Assembly: GCA_963722905.1 (NCBI GenBank)
Contig: CAVROT010000004.1
Location: 248,001-312,000 of the forward strand
Reading direction: 5' to 3'
Length of the DNA: 64,000 nucleotides
Source: CAVROT01 sp963722905
GTDB taxonomy: Bacteria; Pseudomonadota; Alphaproteobacteria; Rhodobacterales; Rhodobacteraceae
The translations under genes were made by a program, and so were the position numbers. Below the pieces are notes generated by a model. That model was given only the letters and a program-made list of their open reading frames with translations. It searched no databases and had not been told where the DNA came from. The stretch's first letter is position 1. Each line of letters begins with the position of its first letter. Positions 30,421-38,987 of this stretch are shown piece after piece.

Positions 30421-31456
30421 CCCACAGCCCCAGCAGCGACCCCGGACGGCCCAGGGCGATCAGCCCGGCCCGCTGCTCCAGCGCGTCACGGGCGGCCTGG
30501 CGGCAATAGGTGGCCAGATCGCGCGCGATCCGGCCCGTCGGCGCGTCCCGGTCGAAGTGGAACAGACCCAGCGACCGCTCGACGGCCGCGATGGCGTGCT
30601 GCGCCAGATCCTCGGTCAGCAGCCGCGCGTGGGCCGACAGGGCGACGGCGCGGTCGGGATCGGCGTAGCCCTCGGCCCCAGACGCCACCGCGGCCGCGCG
30701 TTCGACCAGCCCGAAGGCCGCCAGCGCCCGCCCCACGAGGGGTGAAAGGCGCGCGATCTGAGGGGGCGCGGACAGACGGTCGATCCGGGCCAGTTCGTCC
30801 GCGGCGGTCCGCAAGAGGCCCAGCGTACCGCCCAGCTGCAATGCCGCGATCCGCCAGACCCCGCCCACGAAGTATGGCTCGGTGAAGTAATCGCCGGGTC
30901 CGCCGATCCAGCGCGGCGCCAGTCCGGTCAGATCGACATCGCCCGAAACCGTCGCGCGCATGCCCGCCATGCGCCAGGTCCCGGGGCTGTGCCTGTCGGA
31001 ATCGCCCACCTCGACCAGCGCCAGCCGGCAGACGTCCCCACCCCCGACCGAAACGATGGCCCGTTCCACGATCCCCAGCCCGGAGGCATAGCGCTTGCCG
31101 CCTGTCAGCACGTCGCCCGCCAGCTTCAGCGGCTCGGCACCGTCGGCGCCCCAGACGCCGTGCAGGATGCGCGGGTCCGCTTCGATCCCGTGCAGGTCCA
31201 GCAGCAGGAGCGCGTTGACATGGCCTTCCAACAGCCGGGCCACGGGCAGGTTCGCCTCGGCGATGGCGACGAGGGTCCGGCACATCTCTTCCGCCGACCG
31301 GTCCGCCAGGACGCCGGAGGCCAGAACGTCTCGGACGCTTGGCCCGGCCGAAGACCCGCCATCCTCGAACGGGGCCGCAAGCGACAGCCGCGCGATCAGA
31401 TCGGCAAGGTCGCAGGGGTTTGCATGATCACGCACGTGGTTCACCCATCCGCGCAT
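30413..31456 (-). CDS. Acyl-CoA dehydrogenase-like flavoprotein
   Basis: The 347-residue protein resembles acyl-CoA dehydrogenases: a helical N-terminal half with LVAIAEANLPVARLLEGHVNAL, a central beta domain (LKLAGDVLTGGKRYASGLGIVERAIV, WRMAGMRATVSGDVDL) and a C-terminal helical domain with YADPDRAVALSAHARLLTEDLAQHAI. It is shorter than typical members (380-400 residues), and the catalytic Glu could not be placed with confidence, so it may act as a different flavin enzyme, for example a monooxygenase or an amine oxidiser. It is the first gene of the operon and overlaps the PIG-L gene. Confidence 0.75.
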   Translation of the reverse strand: MRGWVNHVRDHANPCDLADLIARLSLAAPFEDGGSSAGPSVRDVLASGVLADRSAEEMCRTLVAIAEANLPVARLLEGHVNALLLLDLHGIEADPRILHGVWGADGAEPLKLAGDVLTGGKRYASGLGIVERAIVSVGGGDVCRLALVEVGDSDRHSPGTWRMAGMRATVSGDVDLTGLAPRWIGGPGDYFTEPYFVGGVWRIAALQLGGTLGLLRTAADELARIDRLSAPPQIARLSPLVGRALAAFGLVERAAAVASGAEGYADPDRAVALSAHARLLTEDLAQHAIAAVERSLGLFHFDRDAPTGRIARDLATYCRQAARDALEQRAGLIALGRPGSLLGLWDG

Positions 31457-32508
31457 ATAAATCCAGGCGCACGGAAGCCCTGCACGGCGGGAAGGCGCGT
31501 GGCCTTGCCGATCGGGCCCGCCGGCATCGCACGCGCCTCCAGTCCGCTCGTCTCCGTCGGGGGCGCCGGAATATCGCCGCAGGACCCCGAAGACACGTGC
31601 TTGCCCTGCCGCGCGACGGACCGGGTGGCCGCTTTCGGGGTCGGAGCCTTGCCTCGTTCGGTACCGCCGGCTTGGGGCGCAGCGCCGCGAACCCGCCCGC
31701 CGTCAGGCAACCCCTCGCCGACCGCGTCGACAGAAAGCCCGGCGTCGTTTTCCATCGGTCGGTCTACCGAGGCGACGTCCTGCATTCCGGAAAGGCTCCC
31801 CGGCCCGGCCCGTCCGTCCGGAATATCAAGGCCTGCGAGACCGTCTCGGTTGGCCATGCTCACGTGGCGTAGTGCCGTCCGTGCCCGCTCTCCCACCGTG
31901 CCGTCCCCCATGCCTGTCCGACGCCTACTGCGGAACGCGGCCGACCGCGCTTTCGGTTCCCGGTAACTGAAGGGCACGCCTGCGCGCGATGCGGAAGGCG
32001 GCCGGCCTTGGGGATCGGACGCAGCCCGTGGTCGTCCGGGCGCGTGTCGATGGCCGGTCGTTCCCGCTCGACCAGGGCGCGGTAGTAGCGCGCAGGGGAC
32101 CGGTCGCGCCGCGCATCAAGGCCCCGAGCGGATCGCCGCGGCCGTCCCCGCGCCGGGACACCGCATCGCCCCGGCGCGGCGGAAACGGGGTGCGCGCGTT
32201 CAGGATCGCCCCGCAGGGGCCGGGCCCTGCCGCACCGGCCATCGCAGGCGCCGTGGCCGGGCCGTTTGGGGGAGTCTGGCGGTCATGACGCTGCCGCGAA
32301 CGGCGTCCGGAAGTTCGACGGGCGGCGCGCGTCGCCGACATCGCACGACGCTGCCGAGGCGGCCCCGAACGACTGACACGGCACCGGCGGCGTTGCCGAC
32401 GGAGGCAGGGACACGCTGATCGGAGCCTCGCCCTCGGTGGGACCGGATCGCAACGCGGCCGCATTCATCACGCACGAGCGACGGCGGCTGCCCGGTCGTG
32501 ACCCCCGA
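31457..32508. other. About 1 kb with no supportable gene
   Basis: Frames of up to 178 codons exist on the minus strand, but their composition (Arg, Pro, Gly, Ala with no hydrophobic core) and lack of family motifs argue against coding. The right end borders the stop of the TRAP permease. The promoter of the acyl-CoA dehydrogenase operon should lie in the first 100 bases. The rest looks like decayed DNA. Confidence 0.5.
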
Positions 32509-33783
32509 TCACCGCATGAGCGACGGCAGGCCCGTGACGAGGATGGGAAAGGCGCAAACGAGGATCAGGACTGCGATGGGCGGTATCAGCCAGGGCAGGA
32601 TCGCGACGGCCAGACGCTGGTAGGGAATGTTCCCGACCTGGGCCACGATGAAAAGCGCCATACCCATCGGCGGCGTGAGGATAGAGATCATCAGGTTCAG
32701 GATCACCACGATCCCGAAATGGACCGGGTCGATGCCGTATCCCAGCGCCACCGGCACCAGGATCGGCACGACGATCAGAAGGATCACAAGGCTCTCGATA
32801 AAGGCACCGAGGACGAAGATCATCAGGTTGACCGCGATCAGAAACCCGATGGGCCCATCCGTCAGGTCGATGAAGAGCGCGGCGATCTGCTGCGGCGCCT
32901 GTTCGCGGGCCAGCACGTAGCCCAGCAGGCTGACCCCGGCGATGATCGTCCCGATTGCGGCCGAGGTCGCCGTCGTCTCGTAGAGCGCCGACCAGAGCCG
33001 CGCGACGGTCAGCTCGCGGTAGAACAGCAGGTCGATCAGGATGGCATAGGCGACGGTCACCGCCGCCGCCTCGGTCGGCGAGAAATAGCCCGAGAAGATG
33101 CCGCCGATGATGACGAATGGCGTCAGCAACGCCGGCAGCGATCCGACGAACAGCCGCGCGATCTGGCCGGCGTTCTGGCGCGGATCGACCGGATAGCCAC
33201 GCCGGCGGGCGACGATCCAGACCATCACCATCAGCGCCAGCGCGCACATGACGCCGGGCACCACGCCGCCCAGGAACAGCGCCCCGATCGAGGTGCCGGA
33301 GATGACGCCGTAAAGCACCATCGTGATGGAAGGCGGAACCAGCGGCCCGATCATCGACGAGGCTGCAGTGACGGCGCCGGCGAAATCGTCGTCGTAGCCC
33401 GCCTCGCGCATCGCCTCGATCTCCATCTTGCCCAGACCGCCGGCGTCGGCCATCGCCGAACCCGACATTCCCGAAAAGAACAGCGAGGCGAGCACATTGA
33501 CGTGGCCAAGGCCGCCGGTGAAGTGCCCGACCAGGGCGCGGGCAAAACCGAACAGCCGCGACGAGATGCCGGCCGAGTTCAGGATCGCCGCCGCCAGAAG
33601 GAACAGCGGCACGGCGAGAAGCGGAAAGCTGTTCAGCCCGTCCACCATGCGCTGCACGGCGAAGGCAAGGCCCATGCCGGACCAGTAGAAATACCCCATC
33701 GAGACGAAGATCATCGCCACGCCGATGGGCACGCCGATCAGCACCATCACCAGCCAGCCGATGCCCACCGCGGCGAGAATCAC
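32509..33783 (-). CDS. siaM: TRAP transporter large permease (sialic acid type)
   Basis: The 424-residue protein is a DctM-type permease with about twelve hydrophobic segments, including FPLLAVPLFLLAAAILNSAGI, FFSGMSGSAMADAGGLGKMEIEAM (characteristic loop), IGPLVPPSITMVLYG and the C-terminal NLMISILTPPMGMALFIVAQ. It starts with GTG at 33783, overlapping the stop of the small permease gene (GTGA). Together with the small permease and the periplasmic receptor it forms a sodium-coupled TRAP system. Ligand assignment rests on the receptor and on nanA nearby. Confidence 0.9.
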   Translation of the reverse strand: MILAAVGIGWLVMVLIGVPIGVAMIFVSMGYFYWSGMGLAFAVQRMVDGLNSFPLLAVPLFLLAAAILNSAGISSRLFGFARALVGHFTGGLGHVNVLASLFFSGMSGSAMADAGGLGKMEIEAMREAGYDDDFAGAVTAASSMIGPLVPPSITMVLYGVISGTSIGALFLGGVVPGVMCALALMVMVWIVARRRGYPVDPRQNAGQIARLFVGSLPALLTPFVIIGGIFSGYFSPTEAAAVTVAYAILIDLLFYRELTVARLWSALYETTATSAAIGTIIAGVSLLGYVLAREQAPQQIAALFIDLTDGPIGFLIAVNLMIFVLGAFIESLVILLIVVPILVPVALGYGIDPVHFGIVVILNLMISILTPPMGMALFIVAQVGNIPYQRLAVAILPWLIPPIAVLILVCAFPILVTGLPSLMR

Positions 33784-34262
33784 AGCAGGGGCCCCGCGCC
33801 GGTGCGGCCGCTCCGTCCGGGGATGCGGCGCGCCACCCGCCAGACGACCAGCACCATCCCGACCAGCGCCGCCAGATAGAGCGCGCCATCCGGTACGGGT
33901 AGCGTCACGCTGTCGTTGCGCCACGTGCGCGCGACGGTCTTCCAGCCGATCCAGACGAGATGGCCCGCGACGGCTAGGTAGACAAGGTCGATGGCGGTGA
34001 AGAGCGCCGCGCGTGCCTTCGCCCCCAGCGCCCCGCCCAGCAGGTCCATGCGCAGCTGACCGTCGTTCCTCTCGACCTCGCCGATGCCCAGGAACACCAT
34101 CCAGACCCAGAGCCAGCGCGCCAGCTCCTCGGTCCAGACCGGCCCCGCCAGCAGCGGGGTCCGGCCCAGGACCTGCACGAGGATCACCGCGATCAGCCCG
34201 GCGAAGACCAGCGTCGCCGCCACGCCTTCGGGAGAGACCCCCGGCCGCGGACCCGTCGCCAC
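33780..34262 (-). CDS. siaQ: TRAP transporter small permease
   Basis: The 160-residue protein has four hydrophobic segments and the DctQ features VWTEELARWLWVWMVFLGIG and ERNDGQLRMDLL. It is the membrane scaffold that pairs with the large permease. It lies four bases downstream of the receptor gene and overlaps the large permease gene. Confidence 0.9.
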   Translation of the reverse strand: MATGPRPGVSPEGVAATLVFAGLIAVILVQVLGRTPLLAGPVWTEELARWLWVWMVFLGIGEVERNDGQLRMDLLGGALGAKARAALFTAIDLVYLAVAGHLVWIGWKTVARTWRNDSVTLPVPDGALYLAALVGMVLVVWRVARRIPGRSGRTGAGPLL

Positions 34263-34266
34263 GGCG

Positions 34267-35226
34267 TCAGTCGCCCCGAACCCGGGCGATGGCGCCTTCG
34301 CCGAACTCGGCCTCGAGCGTGTCGTAATAGCCCTGCATCGCTTCGCGGAACGGTGCGAGGTCGGGTTCTGTGATCGTCAGCCCGCGGTCCTCGAACTGCG
34401 CCGCGAGGTCCGCCTCGGCAGCGACGGTCAGCTCGTCGTTGACCTTGCCGCCGGCCGCGGCAGCCTCGGCCATCCAACCCTTCTCTTCATCGCTGAGGGA
34501 ATCCCAGGTCGTCTTGGCGATCTGGATCGCCTGGCTGGCGACGAAGTGGTCGGTCATCGCGATGGACGACTGCACCTCGAAGAACTTCATCGCCTCGATG
34601 GTCGGCAGCGGGTTCTCCTGCGCGTCCACCTGATTGGTCTGCAACGCAAGGTAAACCTCGGCGAAGGCGACCGGCGCCGGGGTCGCGCCCACCGCCTCGG
34701 CATAGGCGATGAGGAAGGGCACGTTGGGCGTCCGCATCCTCAGCCCCGCCAGATCGGACATCTGCTCGATAGGCCGATTGGCCGTCGTCTGGCGGGTCCC
34801 GTAATACCACAAGTCGATGATGTGAATGCCCTCGTCCTCGAACCTGGCGGCCATCTCCTGGCCCCAGGGCCCGTCGACGATCCGGTTGAGGTCCGCGAAA
34901 TCCTCGACCACATAGGGCGCGCCGATCAGCTTCAGCTCGGGGATGACATAGGACATGTCGGGGTAGCCCGTCGTCGCCAGGTCCAGCTCTCCGGCCTGCA
35001 TCATGGCCACCATCGCCTTGAAGTCGCCCAGCTGGCTGGACGGGAACAGGTTGACCGTCAACTCGCCGCCCGAGACTTCGGCCAGCGTATCGGCGAAGGT
35101 CTGCATCCCCACGTAGACGTTCGACGTCTCGTTCTCCTGGCTGCCGAAGGTCAGCTCGCGCGCCTGCACGGCGCCCAGAGACAGCGCCATTGCGGCCGCA
35201 CCGGCCATCAGGTGTTTCATCAGCAT
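34267..35226 (-). CDS. siaP: TRAP transporter substrate-binding protein, SiaP-like
   Basis: The 319-residue protein has a signal peptide (cleavage likely after AVQA) and a strong ribosome binding site (GGGAGGG). It resembles the sialic acid receptor SiaP: YYGTRQTTANR, GLRMRTPN, PVAFAEVYLALQTNQVDAQENP, then FFEVQSSIAMTDH. The Arg residues of the RQTT and LRMRTPN segments and the Asn of AQENP occupy the positions that hold the sialate carboxylate in Haemophilus SiaP. With nanA three genes away, N-acetylneuraminate or a related acid is the likely ligand. Other 2-keto acids cannot be excluded. Confidence 0.85.
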   Translation of the reverse strand: MLMKHLMAGAAAMALSLGAVQARELTFGSQENETSNVYVGMQTFADTLAEVSGGELTVNLFPSSQLGDFKAMVAMMQAGELDLATTGYPDMSYVIPELKLIGAPYVVEDFADLNRIVDGPWGQEMAARFEDEGIHIIDLWYYGTRQTTANRPIEQMSDLAGLRMRTPNVPFLIAYAEAVGATPAPVAFAEVYLALQTNQVDAQENPLPTIEAMKFFEVQSSIAMTDHFVASQAIQIAKTTWDSLSDEEKGWMAEAAAAGGKVNDELTVAAEADLAAQFEDRGLTITEPDLAPFREAMQGYYDTLEAEFGEGAIARVRGD

Positions 35227-35258
35227 GGTTTCCCTCCCACTTTTCTAAAGGTCGTTCG

Positions 35259-35978
35259 TCAGCTCGGATCGGGCGGACCCGGCGGTGCCAGCCGCGACCG
35301 GTAGGACCGGTCGAGATGCCGTTCCATGACCTCGGTGGCCCGCACCGCGTCCGCCGCCAAGAGCGCCTCGTAGATCGCGTGATGTTCGGAATAGACCAGC
35401 CTGTCGTGAGGCGACCGGTCGGTTTCGACCGGACGGGCGGCCAGCATCTCGCTGAGGAACATGTCGTGCAGCGTCAGGATCACCGGATTGCCGACCACGG
35501 CGACGATGGCGCGGTGGAATGCGATGTCGGTGGCCGGGAATCCAGCCGTCCCGACCGCCGCGCGGCATTGTTCCAGCGCCGCCCGGATGCGCCCGATCTG
35601 CAAGGCATCGGCGTGCATCGCCGCCTGCCGTACGGCGCCGACCTCGATGAAATTGCGCATCTGCTCCAGGTGAGGGCCGCTCTCAGCGTCGCCCAGCACG
35701 TCCCGGACCATGCCGCCGGCGCCTTTCAGCACGTCGATGAGCGACGGCCGCGCCGCCCGCGGACGGCGCCCGCCGCCGCCGTTCAGGTAGCCGCGCAGCT
35801 GCATGATGGCGATCGCCTCGCGGACCGTCGGCCGGGATGCGTCGAACCGGGCGCAGAGGTCGCGCTCCGTGGGCAGCGGCGATTCCGGCACGATGTCGCC
35901 CACCCGGATCTCGCCGATCAACGCATTTGCGATCGACAGGGCGGCATGTCTGGGCGCCTCAACAGAGCCTTGCTGCAT
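35259..35978 (-). CDS. GntR family (FadR/FCD type) transcriptional regulator
   Basis: The 239-residue protein has an N-terminal winged helix (SPLPTERDLCARFDASRPTVREAIAIMQLRGYL) and a C-terminal FCD ligand domain with DIAFHRAIVAVVGNP and SEHHAIYEALLAAD, whose His and Asp residues typically bind a metal and a small acid. It has a strong ribosome binding site (GAGGAGGGG). It stands between the TRAP genes and the divergent nanA, the position expected of a NanR-like repressor answering to sialic acid or a breakdown product. The ligand is inferred from context. Confidence 0.87.
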   Translation of the reverse strand: MQQGSVEAPRHAALSIANALIGEIRVGDIVPESPLPTERDLCARFDASRPTVREAIAIMQLRGYLNGGGGRRPRAARPSLIDVLKGAGGMVRDVLGDAESGPHLEQMRNFIEVGAVRQAAMHADALQIGRIRAALEQCRAAVGTAGFPATDIAFHRAIVAVVGNPVILTLHDMFLSEMLAARPVETDRSPHDRLVYSEHHAIYEALLAADAVRATEVMERHLDRSYRSRLAPPGPPDPS

Positions 35979-35999
35979 GCACCCCTCCTCGGATAGCAG

Positions 36000-36013
36000 A
36001 CAATACGAATTGT
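36000..36013. promoter_or_regulatory. Candidate GntR operator, palindrome ACAAT-N4-ATTGT
   Basis: In the AT-rich 118-bp gap between the divergent regulator and nanA lies ACAATACGAATTGT, a perfect inverted repeat with a four-base spacer. Its size, symmetry and position fit a dimeric GntR-family regulator controlling both directions. The site is visible in the sequence; its use by the adjacent regulator is inferred. Confidence 0.5.
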
Positions 36014-36096
36014 TTGGTAAGTCCAGATTCCTCCGTTGTCAAACCGGACGGGATCGGCAACGGTCCGAAGATGCGAATGCGACAGGGAGCGAGGCG

Positions 36097-36993
36097 ATGA
36101 CAAAGGCGCTGGGCGGGATGTATGCCGCCCTCATGACGGCGATGGACGAGGCGGGCGAGCTTTGGCCCGAGGGTCAGCGCCGCCTCGACGCATGCGTTCT
36201 GGGGCAAGGGCTGGCCGGGCTCTACGTCGCCGGCAGCAGTGGCGAATCCGGCACCATGGAAAGCGCCGAACTGAGCGCCCTGCTGGCCATCGCGGCGGAG
36301 GATGCGCAGGGCACGGGCGCCACGATGATCGCCCATGTCGGCCTGCCGTCGCTGGCGGCATCCGTCCGGCTGGCCAGACGGGCCGAGGCACTGGGCTACG
36401 ACGCCCTGTCGGCGCTGCCGCCCCATTCCTATCCTTTCTCCGACGACGAGATCCTGGCCTATTACGGTGCCCTCGCCGCGGCGACGTCGCTGCCGCTGAT
36501 CGCCTACGAGATCCCGGTGCGCACCGGCCGCCCGCTGCCGACGCCGCTGCTCTTGCGGATCCTCGACCTGCCGGGCGTGGCCGGACTGAAGTTCTCATCC
36601 ATGGACCTCTTCAAGTTCGGCATCCTGCGACGCGCGCGGCCGGAAAAGCTGTTCTATTTCGGCCTGGACGAGGTCTGGGCCGGCGCCGCTCTGCTGGGGT
36701 CGGACGGCGGCATCGGAACGACGTACAATCTGCTGGGCAGGCTCTACGTCGCCACCGCGGCCGCGATCGCCGGCTCCGATGTGCCCAGGGCACGGGAATT
36801 GCAGGATATATCGGCCTGTTTCGTCGAGATTCTGGCCGATGTCGGCGTGATGCCCGGCATGAAGATCGCCCTGCGCCTGCACGGGGTCGACATAGGGGCG
36901 TCGCGCCTGCCGATGGCAACGAGGGGCCACGACGCGGAAACCCGGCTGGCCGCATTCCTCGCCCGCCGCGACGTGGCGCCCTGGCTGCCCTGA
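36097..36993 (+). CDS. nanA: N-acetylneuraminate lyase (DHDPS/NAL family)
   Basis: The 298-residue TIM-barrel aldolase shows GLYVAGSSGESGTM (carboxylate-binding GSTGE-type loop), IAYEIPVRTG with the catalytic Tyr, and AGLKFSSMDLFKFG with the Schiff-base Lys. FGLDEVWAGAALLGSDGGIGTTYN follows, which resembles the NanA form (GYDE, GADGGIGSTYN) more than dihydrodipicolinate synthase. It would split sialic acid into N-acetylmannosamine and pyruvate. The SiaPQM transporter lies across the regulator gene. No nanK or nanE lies in the window, so further catabolism must be encoded elsewhere. A related keto-acid aldolase is the alternative. Confidence 0.83.
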   Translation: MTKALGGMYAALMTAMDEAGELWPEGQRRLDACVLGQGLAGLYVAGSSGESGTMESAELSALLAIAAEDAQGTGATMIAHVGLPSLAASVRLARRAEALGYDALSALPPHSYPFSDDEILAYYGALAAATSLPLIAYEIPVRTGRPLPTPLLLRILDLPGVAGLKFSSMDLFKFGILRRARPEKLFYFGLDEVWAGAALLGSDGGIGTTYNLLGRLYVATAAAIAGSDVPRARELQDISACFVEILADVGVMPGMKIALRLHGVDIGASRLPMATRGHDAETRLAAFLARRDVAPWLP

Positions 36994-37628
36994 TCCGGTC
37001 CGCGGCGCCCGGGCGTCAGCCCCGCCGGCAGGGGCGTTGCGTCCCGCGCAAATTGACCCGTATCGGATATGCTCCGGTCGGCGACACTGGCAGCGCCGGT
37101 GTCCTTCAGCCCCATGAAACATGCAACGCGTCCATGTTCCGCCGCCACATCCACCCGTCGCAGACCGCGACGACTGCCATGGCCGTGCGTGACGCGGCGC
37201 GCCAGAAGCACAGGAACCCGCGGCCTATACCGCCTCGGGGCGCAGAGCAGACGTCGATCTCCCGGGGTGGGCGCGGACGATCCGCACCTCGACGAATGCG
37301 GTGGGGTCGCGACTGGCGCCGCCCTAACGAGAATTGGGGATGTCGGCCTGGCCGATGAGGGTTCGGTCGGCAGGAGTTGTCGGTCTGACGTCCCGGGATG
37401 TCGGGCCGGCGACCGGACTGTTGTCGGTCGGGCGCAGGTCGTCGCCGTCGGTGCCCGGCCGGGCGAGCCGCTTTATCCACTCGATGTAAGGAAGCGGGCC
37501 GCGGGGTGGACCGCGCGGCGGCCGGGCGGCCGGCCGTTTTCCCGCCTCATCGAACGGCAAGGGGGGAAAAGACCGTTCGACGTCCGGCCCGGTTGGCCGC
37601 CGGCGCGCCGCGGTCTATCTGGATCGGG
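36994..37628. other. About 630 bp with no supportable gene
   Basis: Between nanA and the UbiH-like gene no frame on either strand shows a protein family, membrane segment or ribosome binding site. The composition is high-GC, with repeated Arg/Gly/Pro codons in all frames. The right end should carry the promoter of the monooxygenase gene. Confidence 0.5.
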
Positions 37629-38822
37629 ATGGAGACGACGGACATCCTGGTATCGGGCGGCGGCATCGCCGGCATGGTCGCGGCCGCGGGACTGGCGCGC
37701 GCCGGTTTCGCCGTGACGCTGGTGGACCCCGCGCCGCCGGTGCGGGATGCCGGCGACGACGGGTCCGATATGCGCTCTACCGCCTACCTCGCGCCTTCGC
37801 GCGAGCTGATGGACCGCATCGGAACCTGGGACGCTCTGGCGCCATGGGCCACGCCGCTGGGCGGGCTCCAGGTCGTCGACACCGCAGGCGATCCGCCGCG
37901 GATCTCGCGCCGGCGGCTGTTCCGGCCGTCCGATCTGGGCGCCGACACCTTCGGATGGAACCTGCCCAACTGGCGCGCCCGATCGGCCTTGGCCGACCTG
38001 CTGCACGCCACGCCCGGCGTCGACCTGCGGCTGGGCGTCGGTTTTGCCACTGCCGTGACGCGCACGTCGGGAGTCCGCGTGCGCCTGACGGACGGCAGCC
38101 GCATCGGTGCCCGGCTGGTCGTCGGCGCCGACGGCCGCGCGTCGCCGGTGCGCGCGGCGGCCGGCATCGGCGTGTCGGTGCGGCGCTACGGACAGAGCGC
38201 GCTGGCCTTCGCCGCGACGCACGACATCCCGCACGGCGACATTTCGGTCGAGATCTATGCCCCGGGAGGCGCCTTCACCACCGTGCCGATGCCGGACGCG
38301 GAGGGCGGCCCGGCCTCGGCCATCGTGTGGATGAACGACGGCCCGCGGGCACAGGCGCTGATGACGATGGAGCCAAAGGCGTTCGGCGCGGAGATGACGC
38401 GCCGCTCCGTCTCGATGCTGGGCGACATGCGGCTGGCGTCGCCGCGCCGGATCTGGCCCGTCGTCACCCAGACCGCCGACCGGCTGACCGCGACCCGAAC
38501 CGCGCTGATCGCCGAGGCAGCCCACGTCCTGCCGCCCATCGGCGCGCAGGGGCTGAACACCTCGCTTGCGGACGTGGCCGCGCTTCTGCGGGCGCTGGAG
38601 GGCGCCGACGATCCCGGCGCGCCCGCGGTCCTCGACCGCTACGCGGCGTCTCGGCGTCGCGACGTGGCGGCACGGGCGGCGGTCATCGACCTCTTCAACC
38701 GGGTCTGCAAGGCGGATGCCGCCCCGGTGCGCCTGCTACGTCGCGTGGGTCTCGCGGCGGTGCACGACATCGCCCCGCTGCGCAGGGCGATCATGCAGGC
38801 CGGCATGGGCGCCGCGCCCTAG
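37629..38822 (+). CDS. FAD-dependent monooxygenase, UbiH/UbiF family
   Basis: The 397-residue protein has the p-hydroxybenzoate hydroxylase fold: N-terminal GGGIAGMVAAAGLARAGFAV, the middle VVGADGRASPVR (DG motif) and the C-terminal IAEAAHVLPPIGAQGLNTSLADVAAL (GDxxH..PP..AQGLN box, with Glu in place of the usual Asp). These features mark flavin monooxygenases of ubiquinone biosynthesis, which hydroxylate the aromatic ring. The length is typical. Which ring position is modified cannot be told from the sequence. Confidence 0.85.
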   Translation: METTDILVSGGGIAGMVAAAGLARAGFAVTLVDPAPPVRDAGDDGSDMRSTAYLAPSRELMDRIGTWDALAPWATPLGGLQVVDTAGDPPRISRRRLFRPSDLGADTFGWNLPNWRARSALADLLHATPGVDLRLGVGFATAVTRTSGVRVRLTDGSRIGARLVVGADGRASPVRAAAGIGVSVRRYGQSALAFAATHDIPHGDISVEIYAPGGAFTTVPMPDAEGGPASAIVWMNDGPRAQALMTMEPKAFGAEMTRRSVSMLGDMRLASPRRIWPVVTQTADRLTATRTALIAEAAHVLPPIGAQGLNTSLADVAALLRALEGADDPGAPAVLDRYAASRRRDVAARAAVIDLFNRVCKADAAPVRLLRRVGLAAVHDIAPLRRAIMQAGMGAAP

Positions 38823-38987
38823 CACACCCGAACTGGCCACCCGCCGCCAAACGACCGGCGCGGCCCGGCAACCATGGGCCGACCGGCGTGGACATGTCGG
38901 CGTCGACTGACCCAACGGATCGATTGACCCGAACCCGCTGTCCTGTCGCGACCGGTATCGACGACCGGCGCGGTGCCCGACGGTCCG

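Noticed and set aside
28203..31456. Mycothiol or bacillithiol biosynthesis
   Set aside because: PIG-L and a glycosyltransferase are shared features, but the ligase and acetyltransferase or inositol-phosphate genes are missing and the glycosyltransferase is of the GT2 type.
31441..31977. 178-codon minus-strand frame upstream of the acyl-CoA dehydrogenase gene
   Set aside because: It overlaps the start of that gene on the same strand, has no recognisable motif or ribosome binding site, and looks compositionally random.
36097..36993. Dihydrodipicolinate synthase (dapA)
   Set aside because: The GLDE and GSDGGIGTTYN segments and the sialic-acid-type transporter next door favour N-acetylneuraminate lyase.
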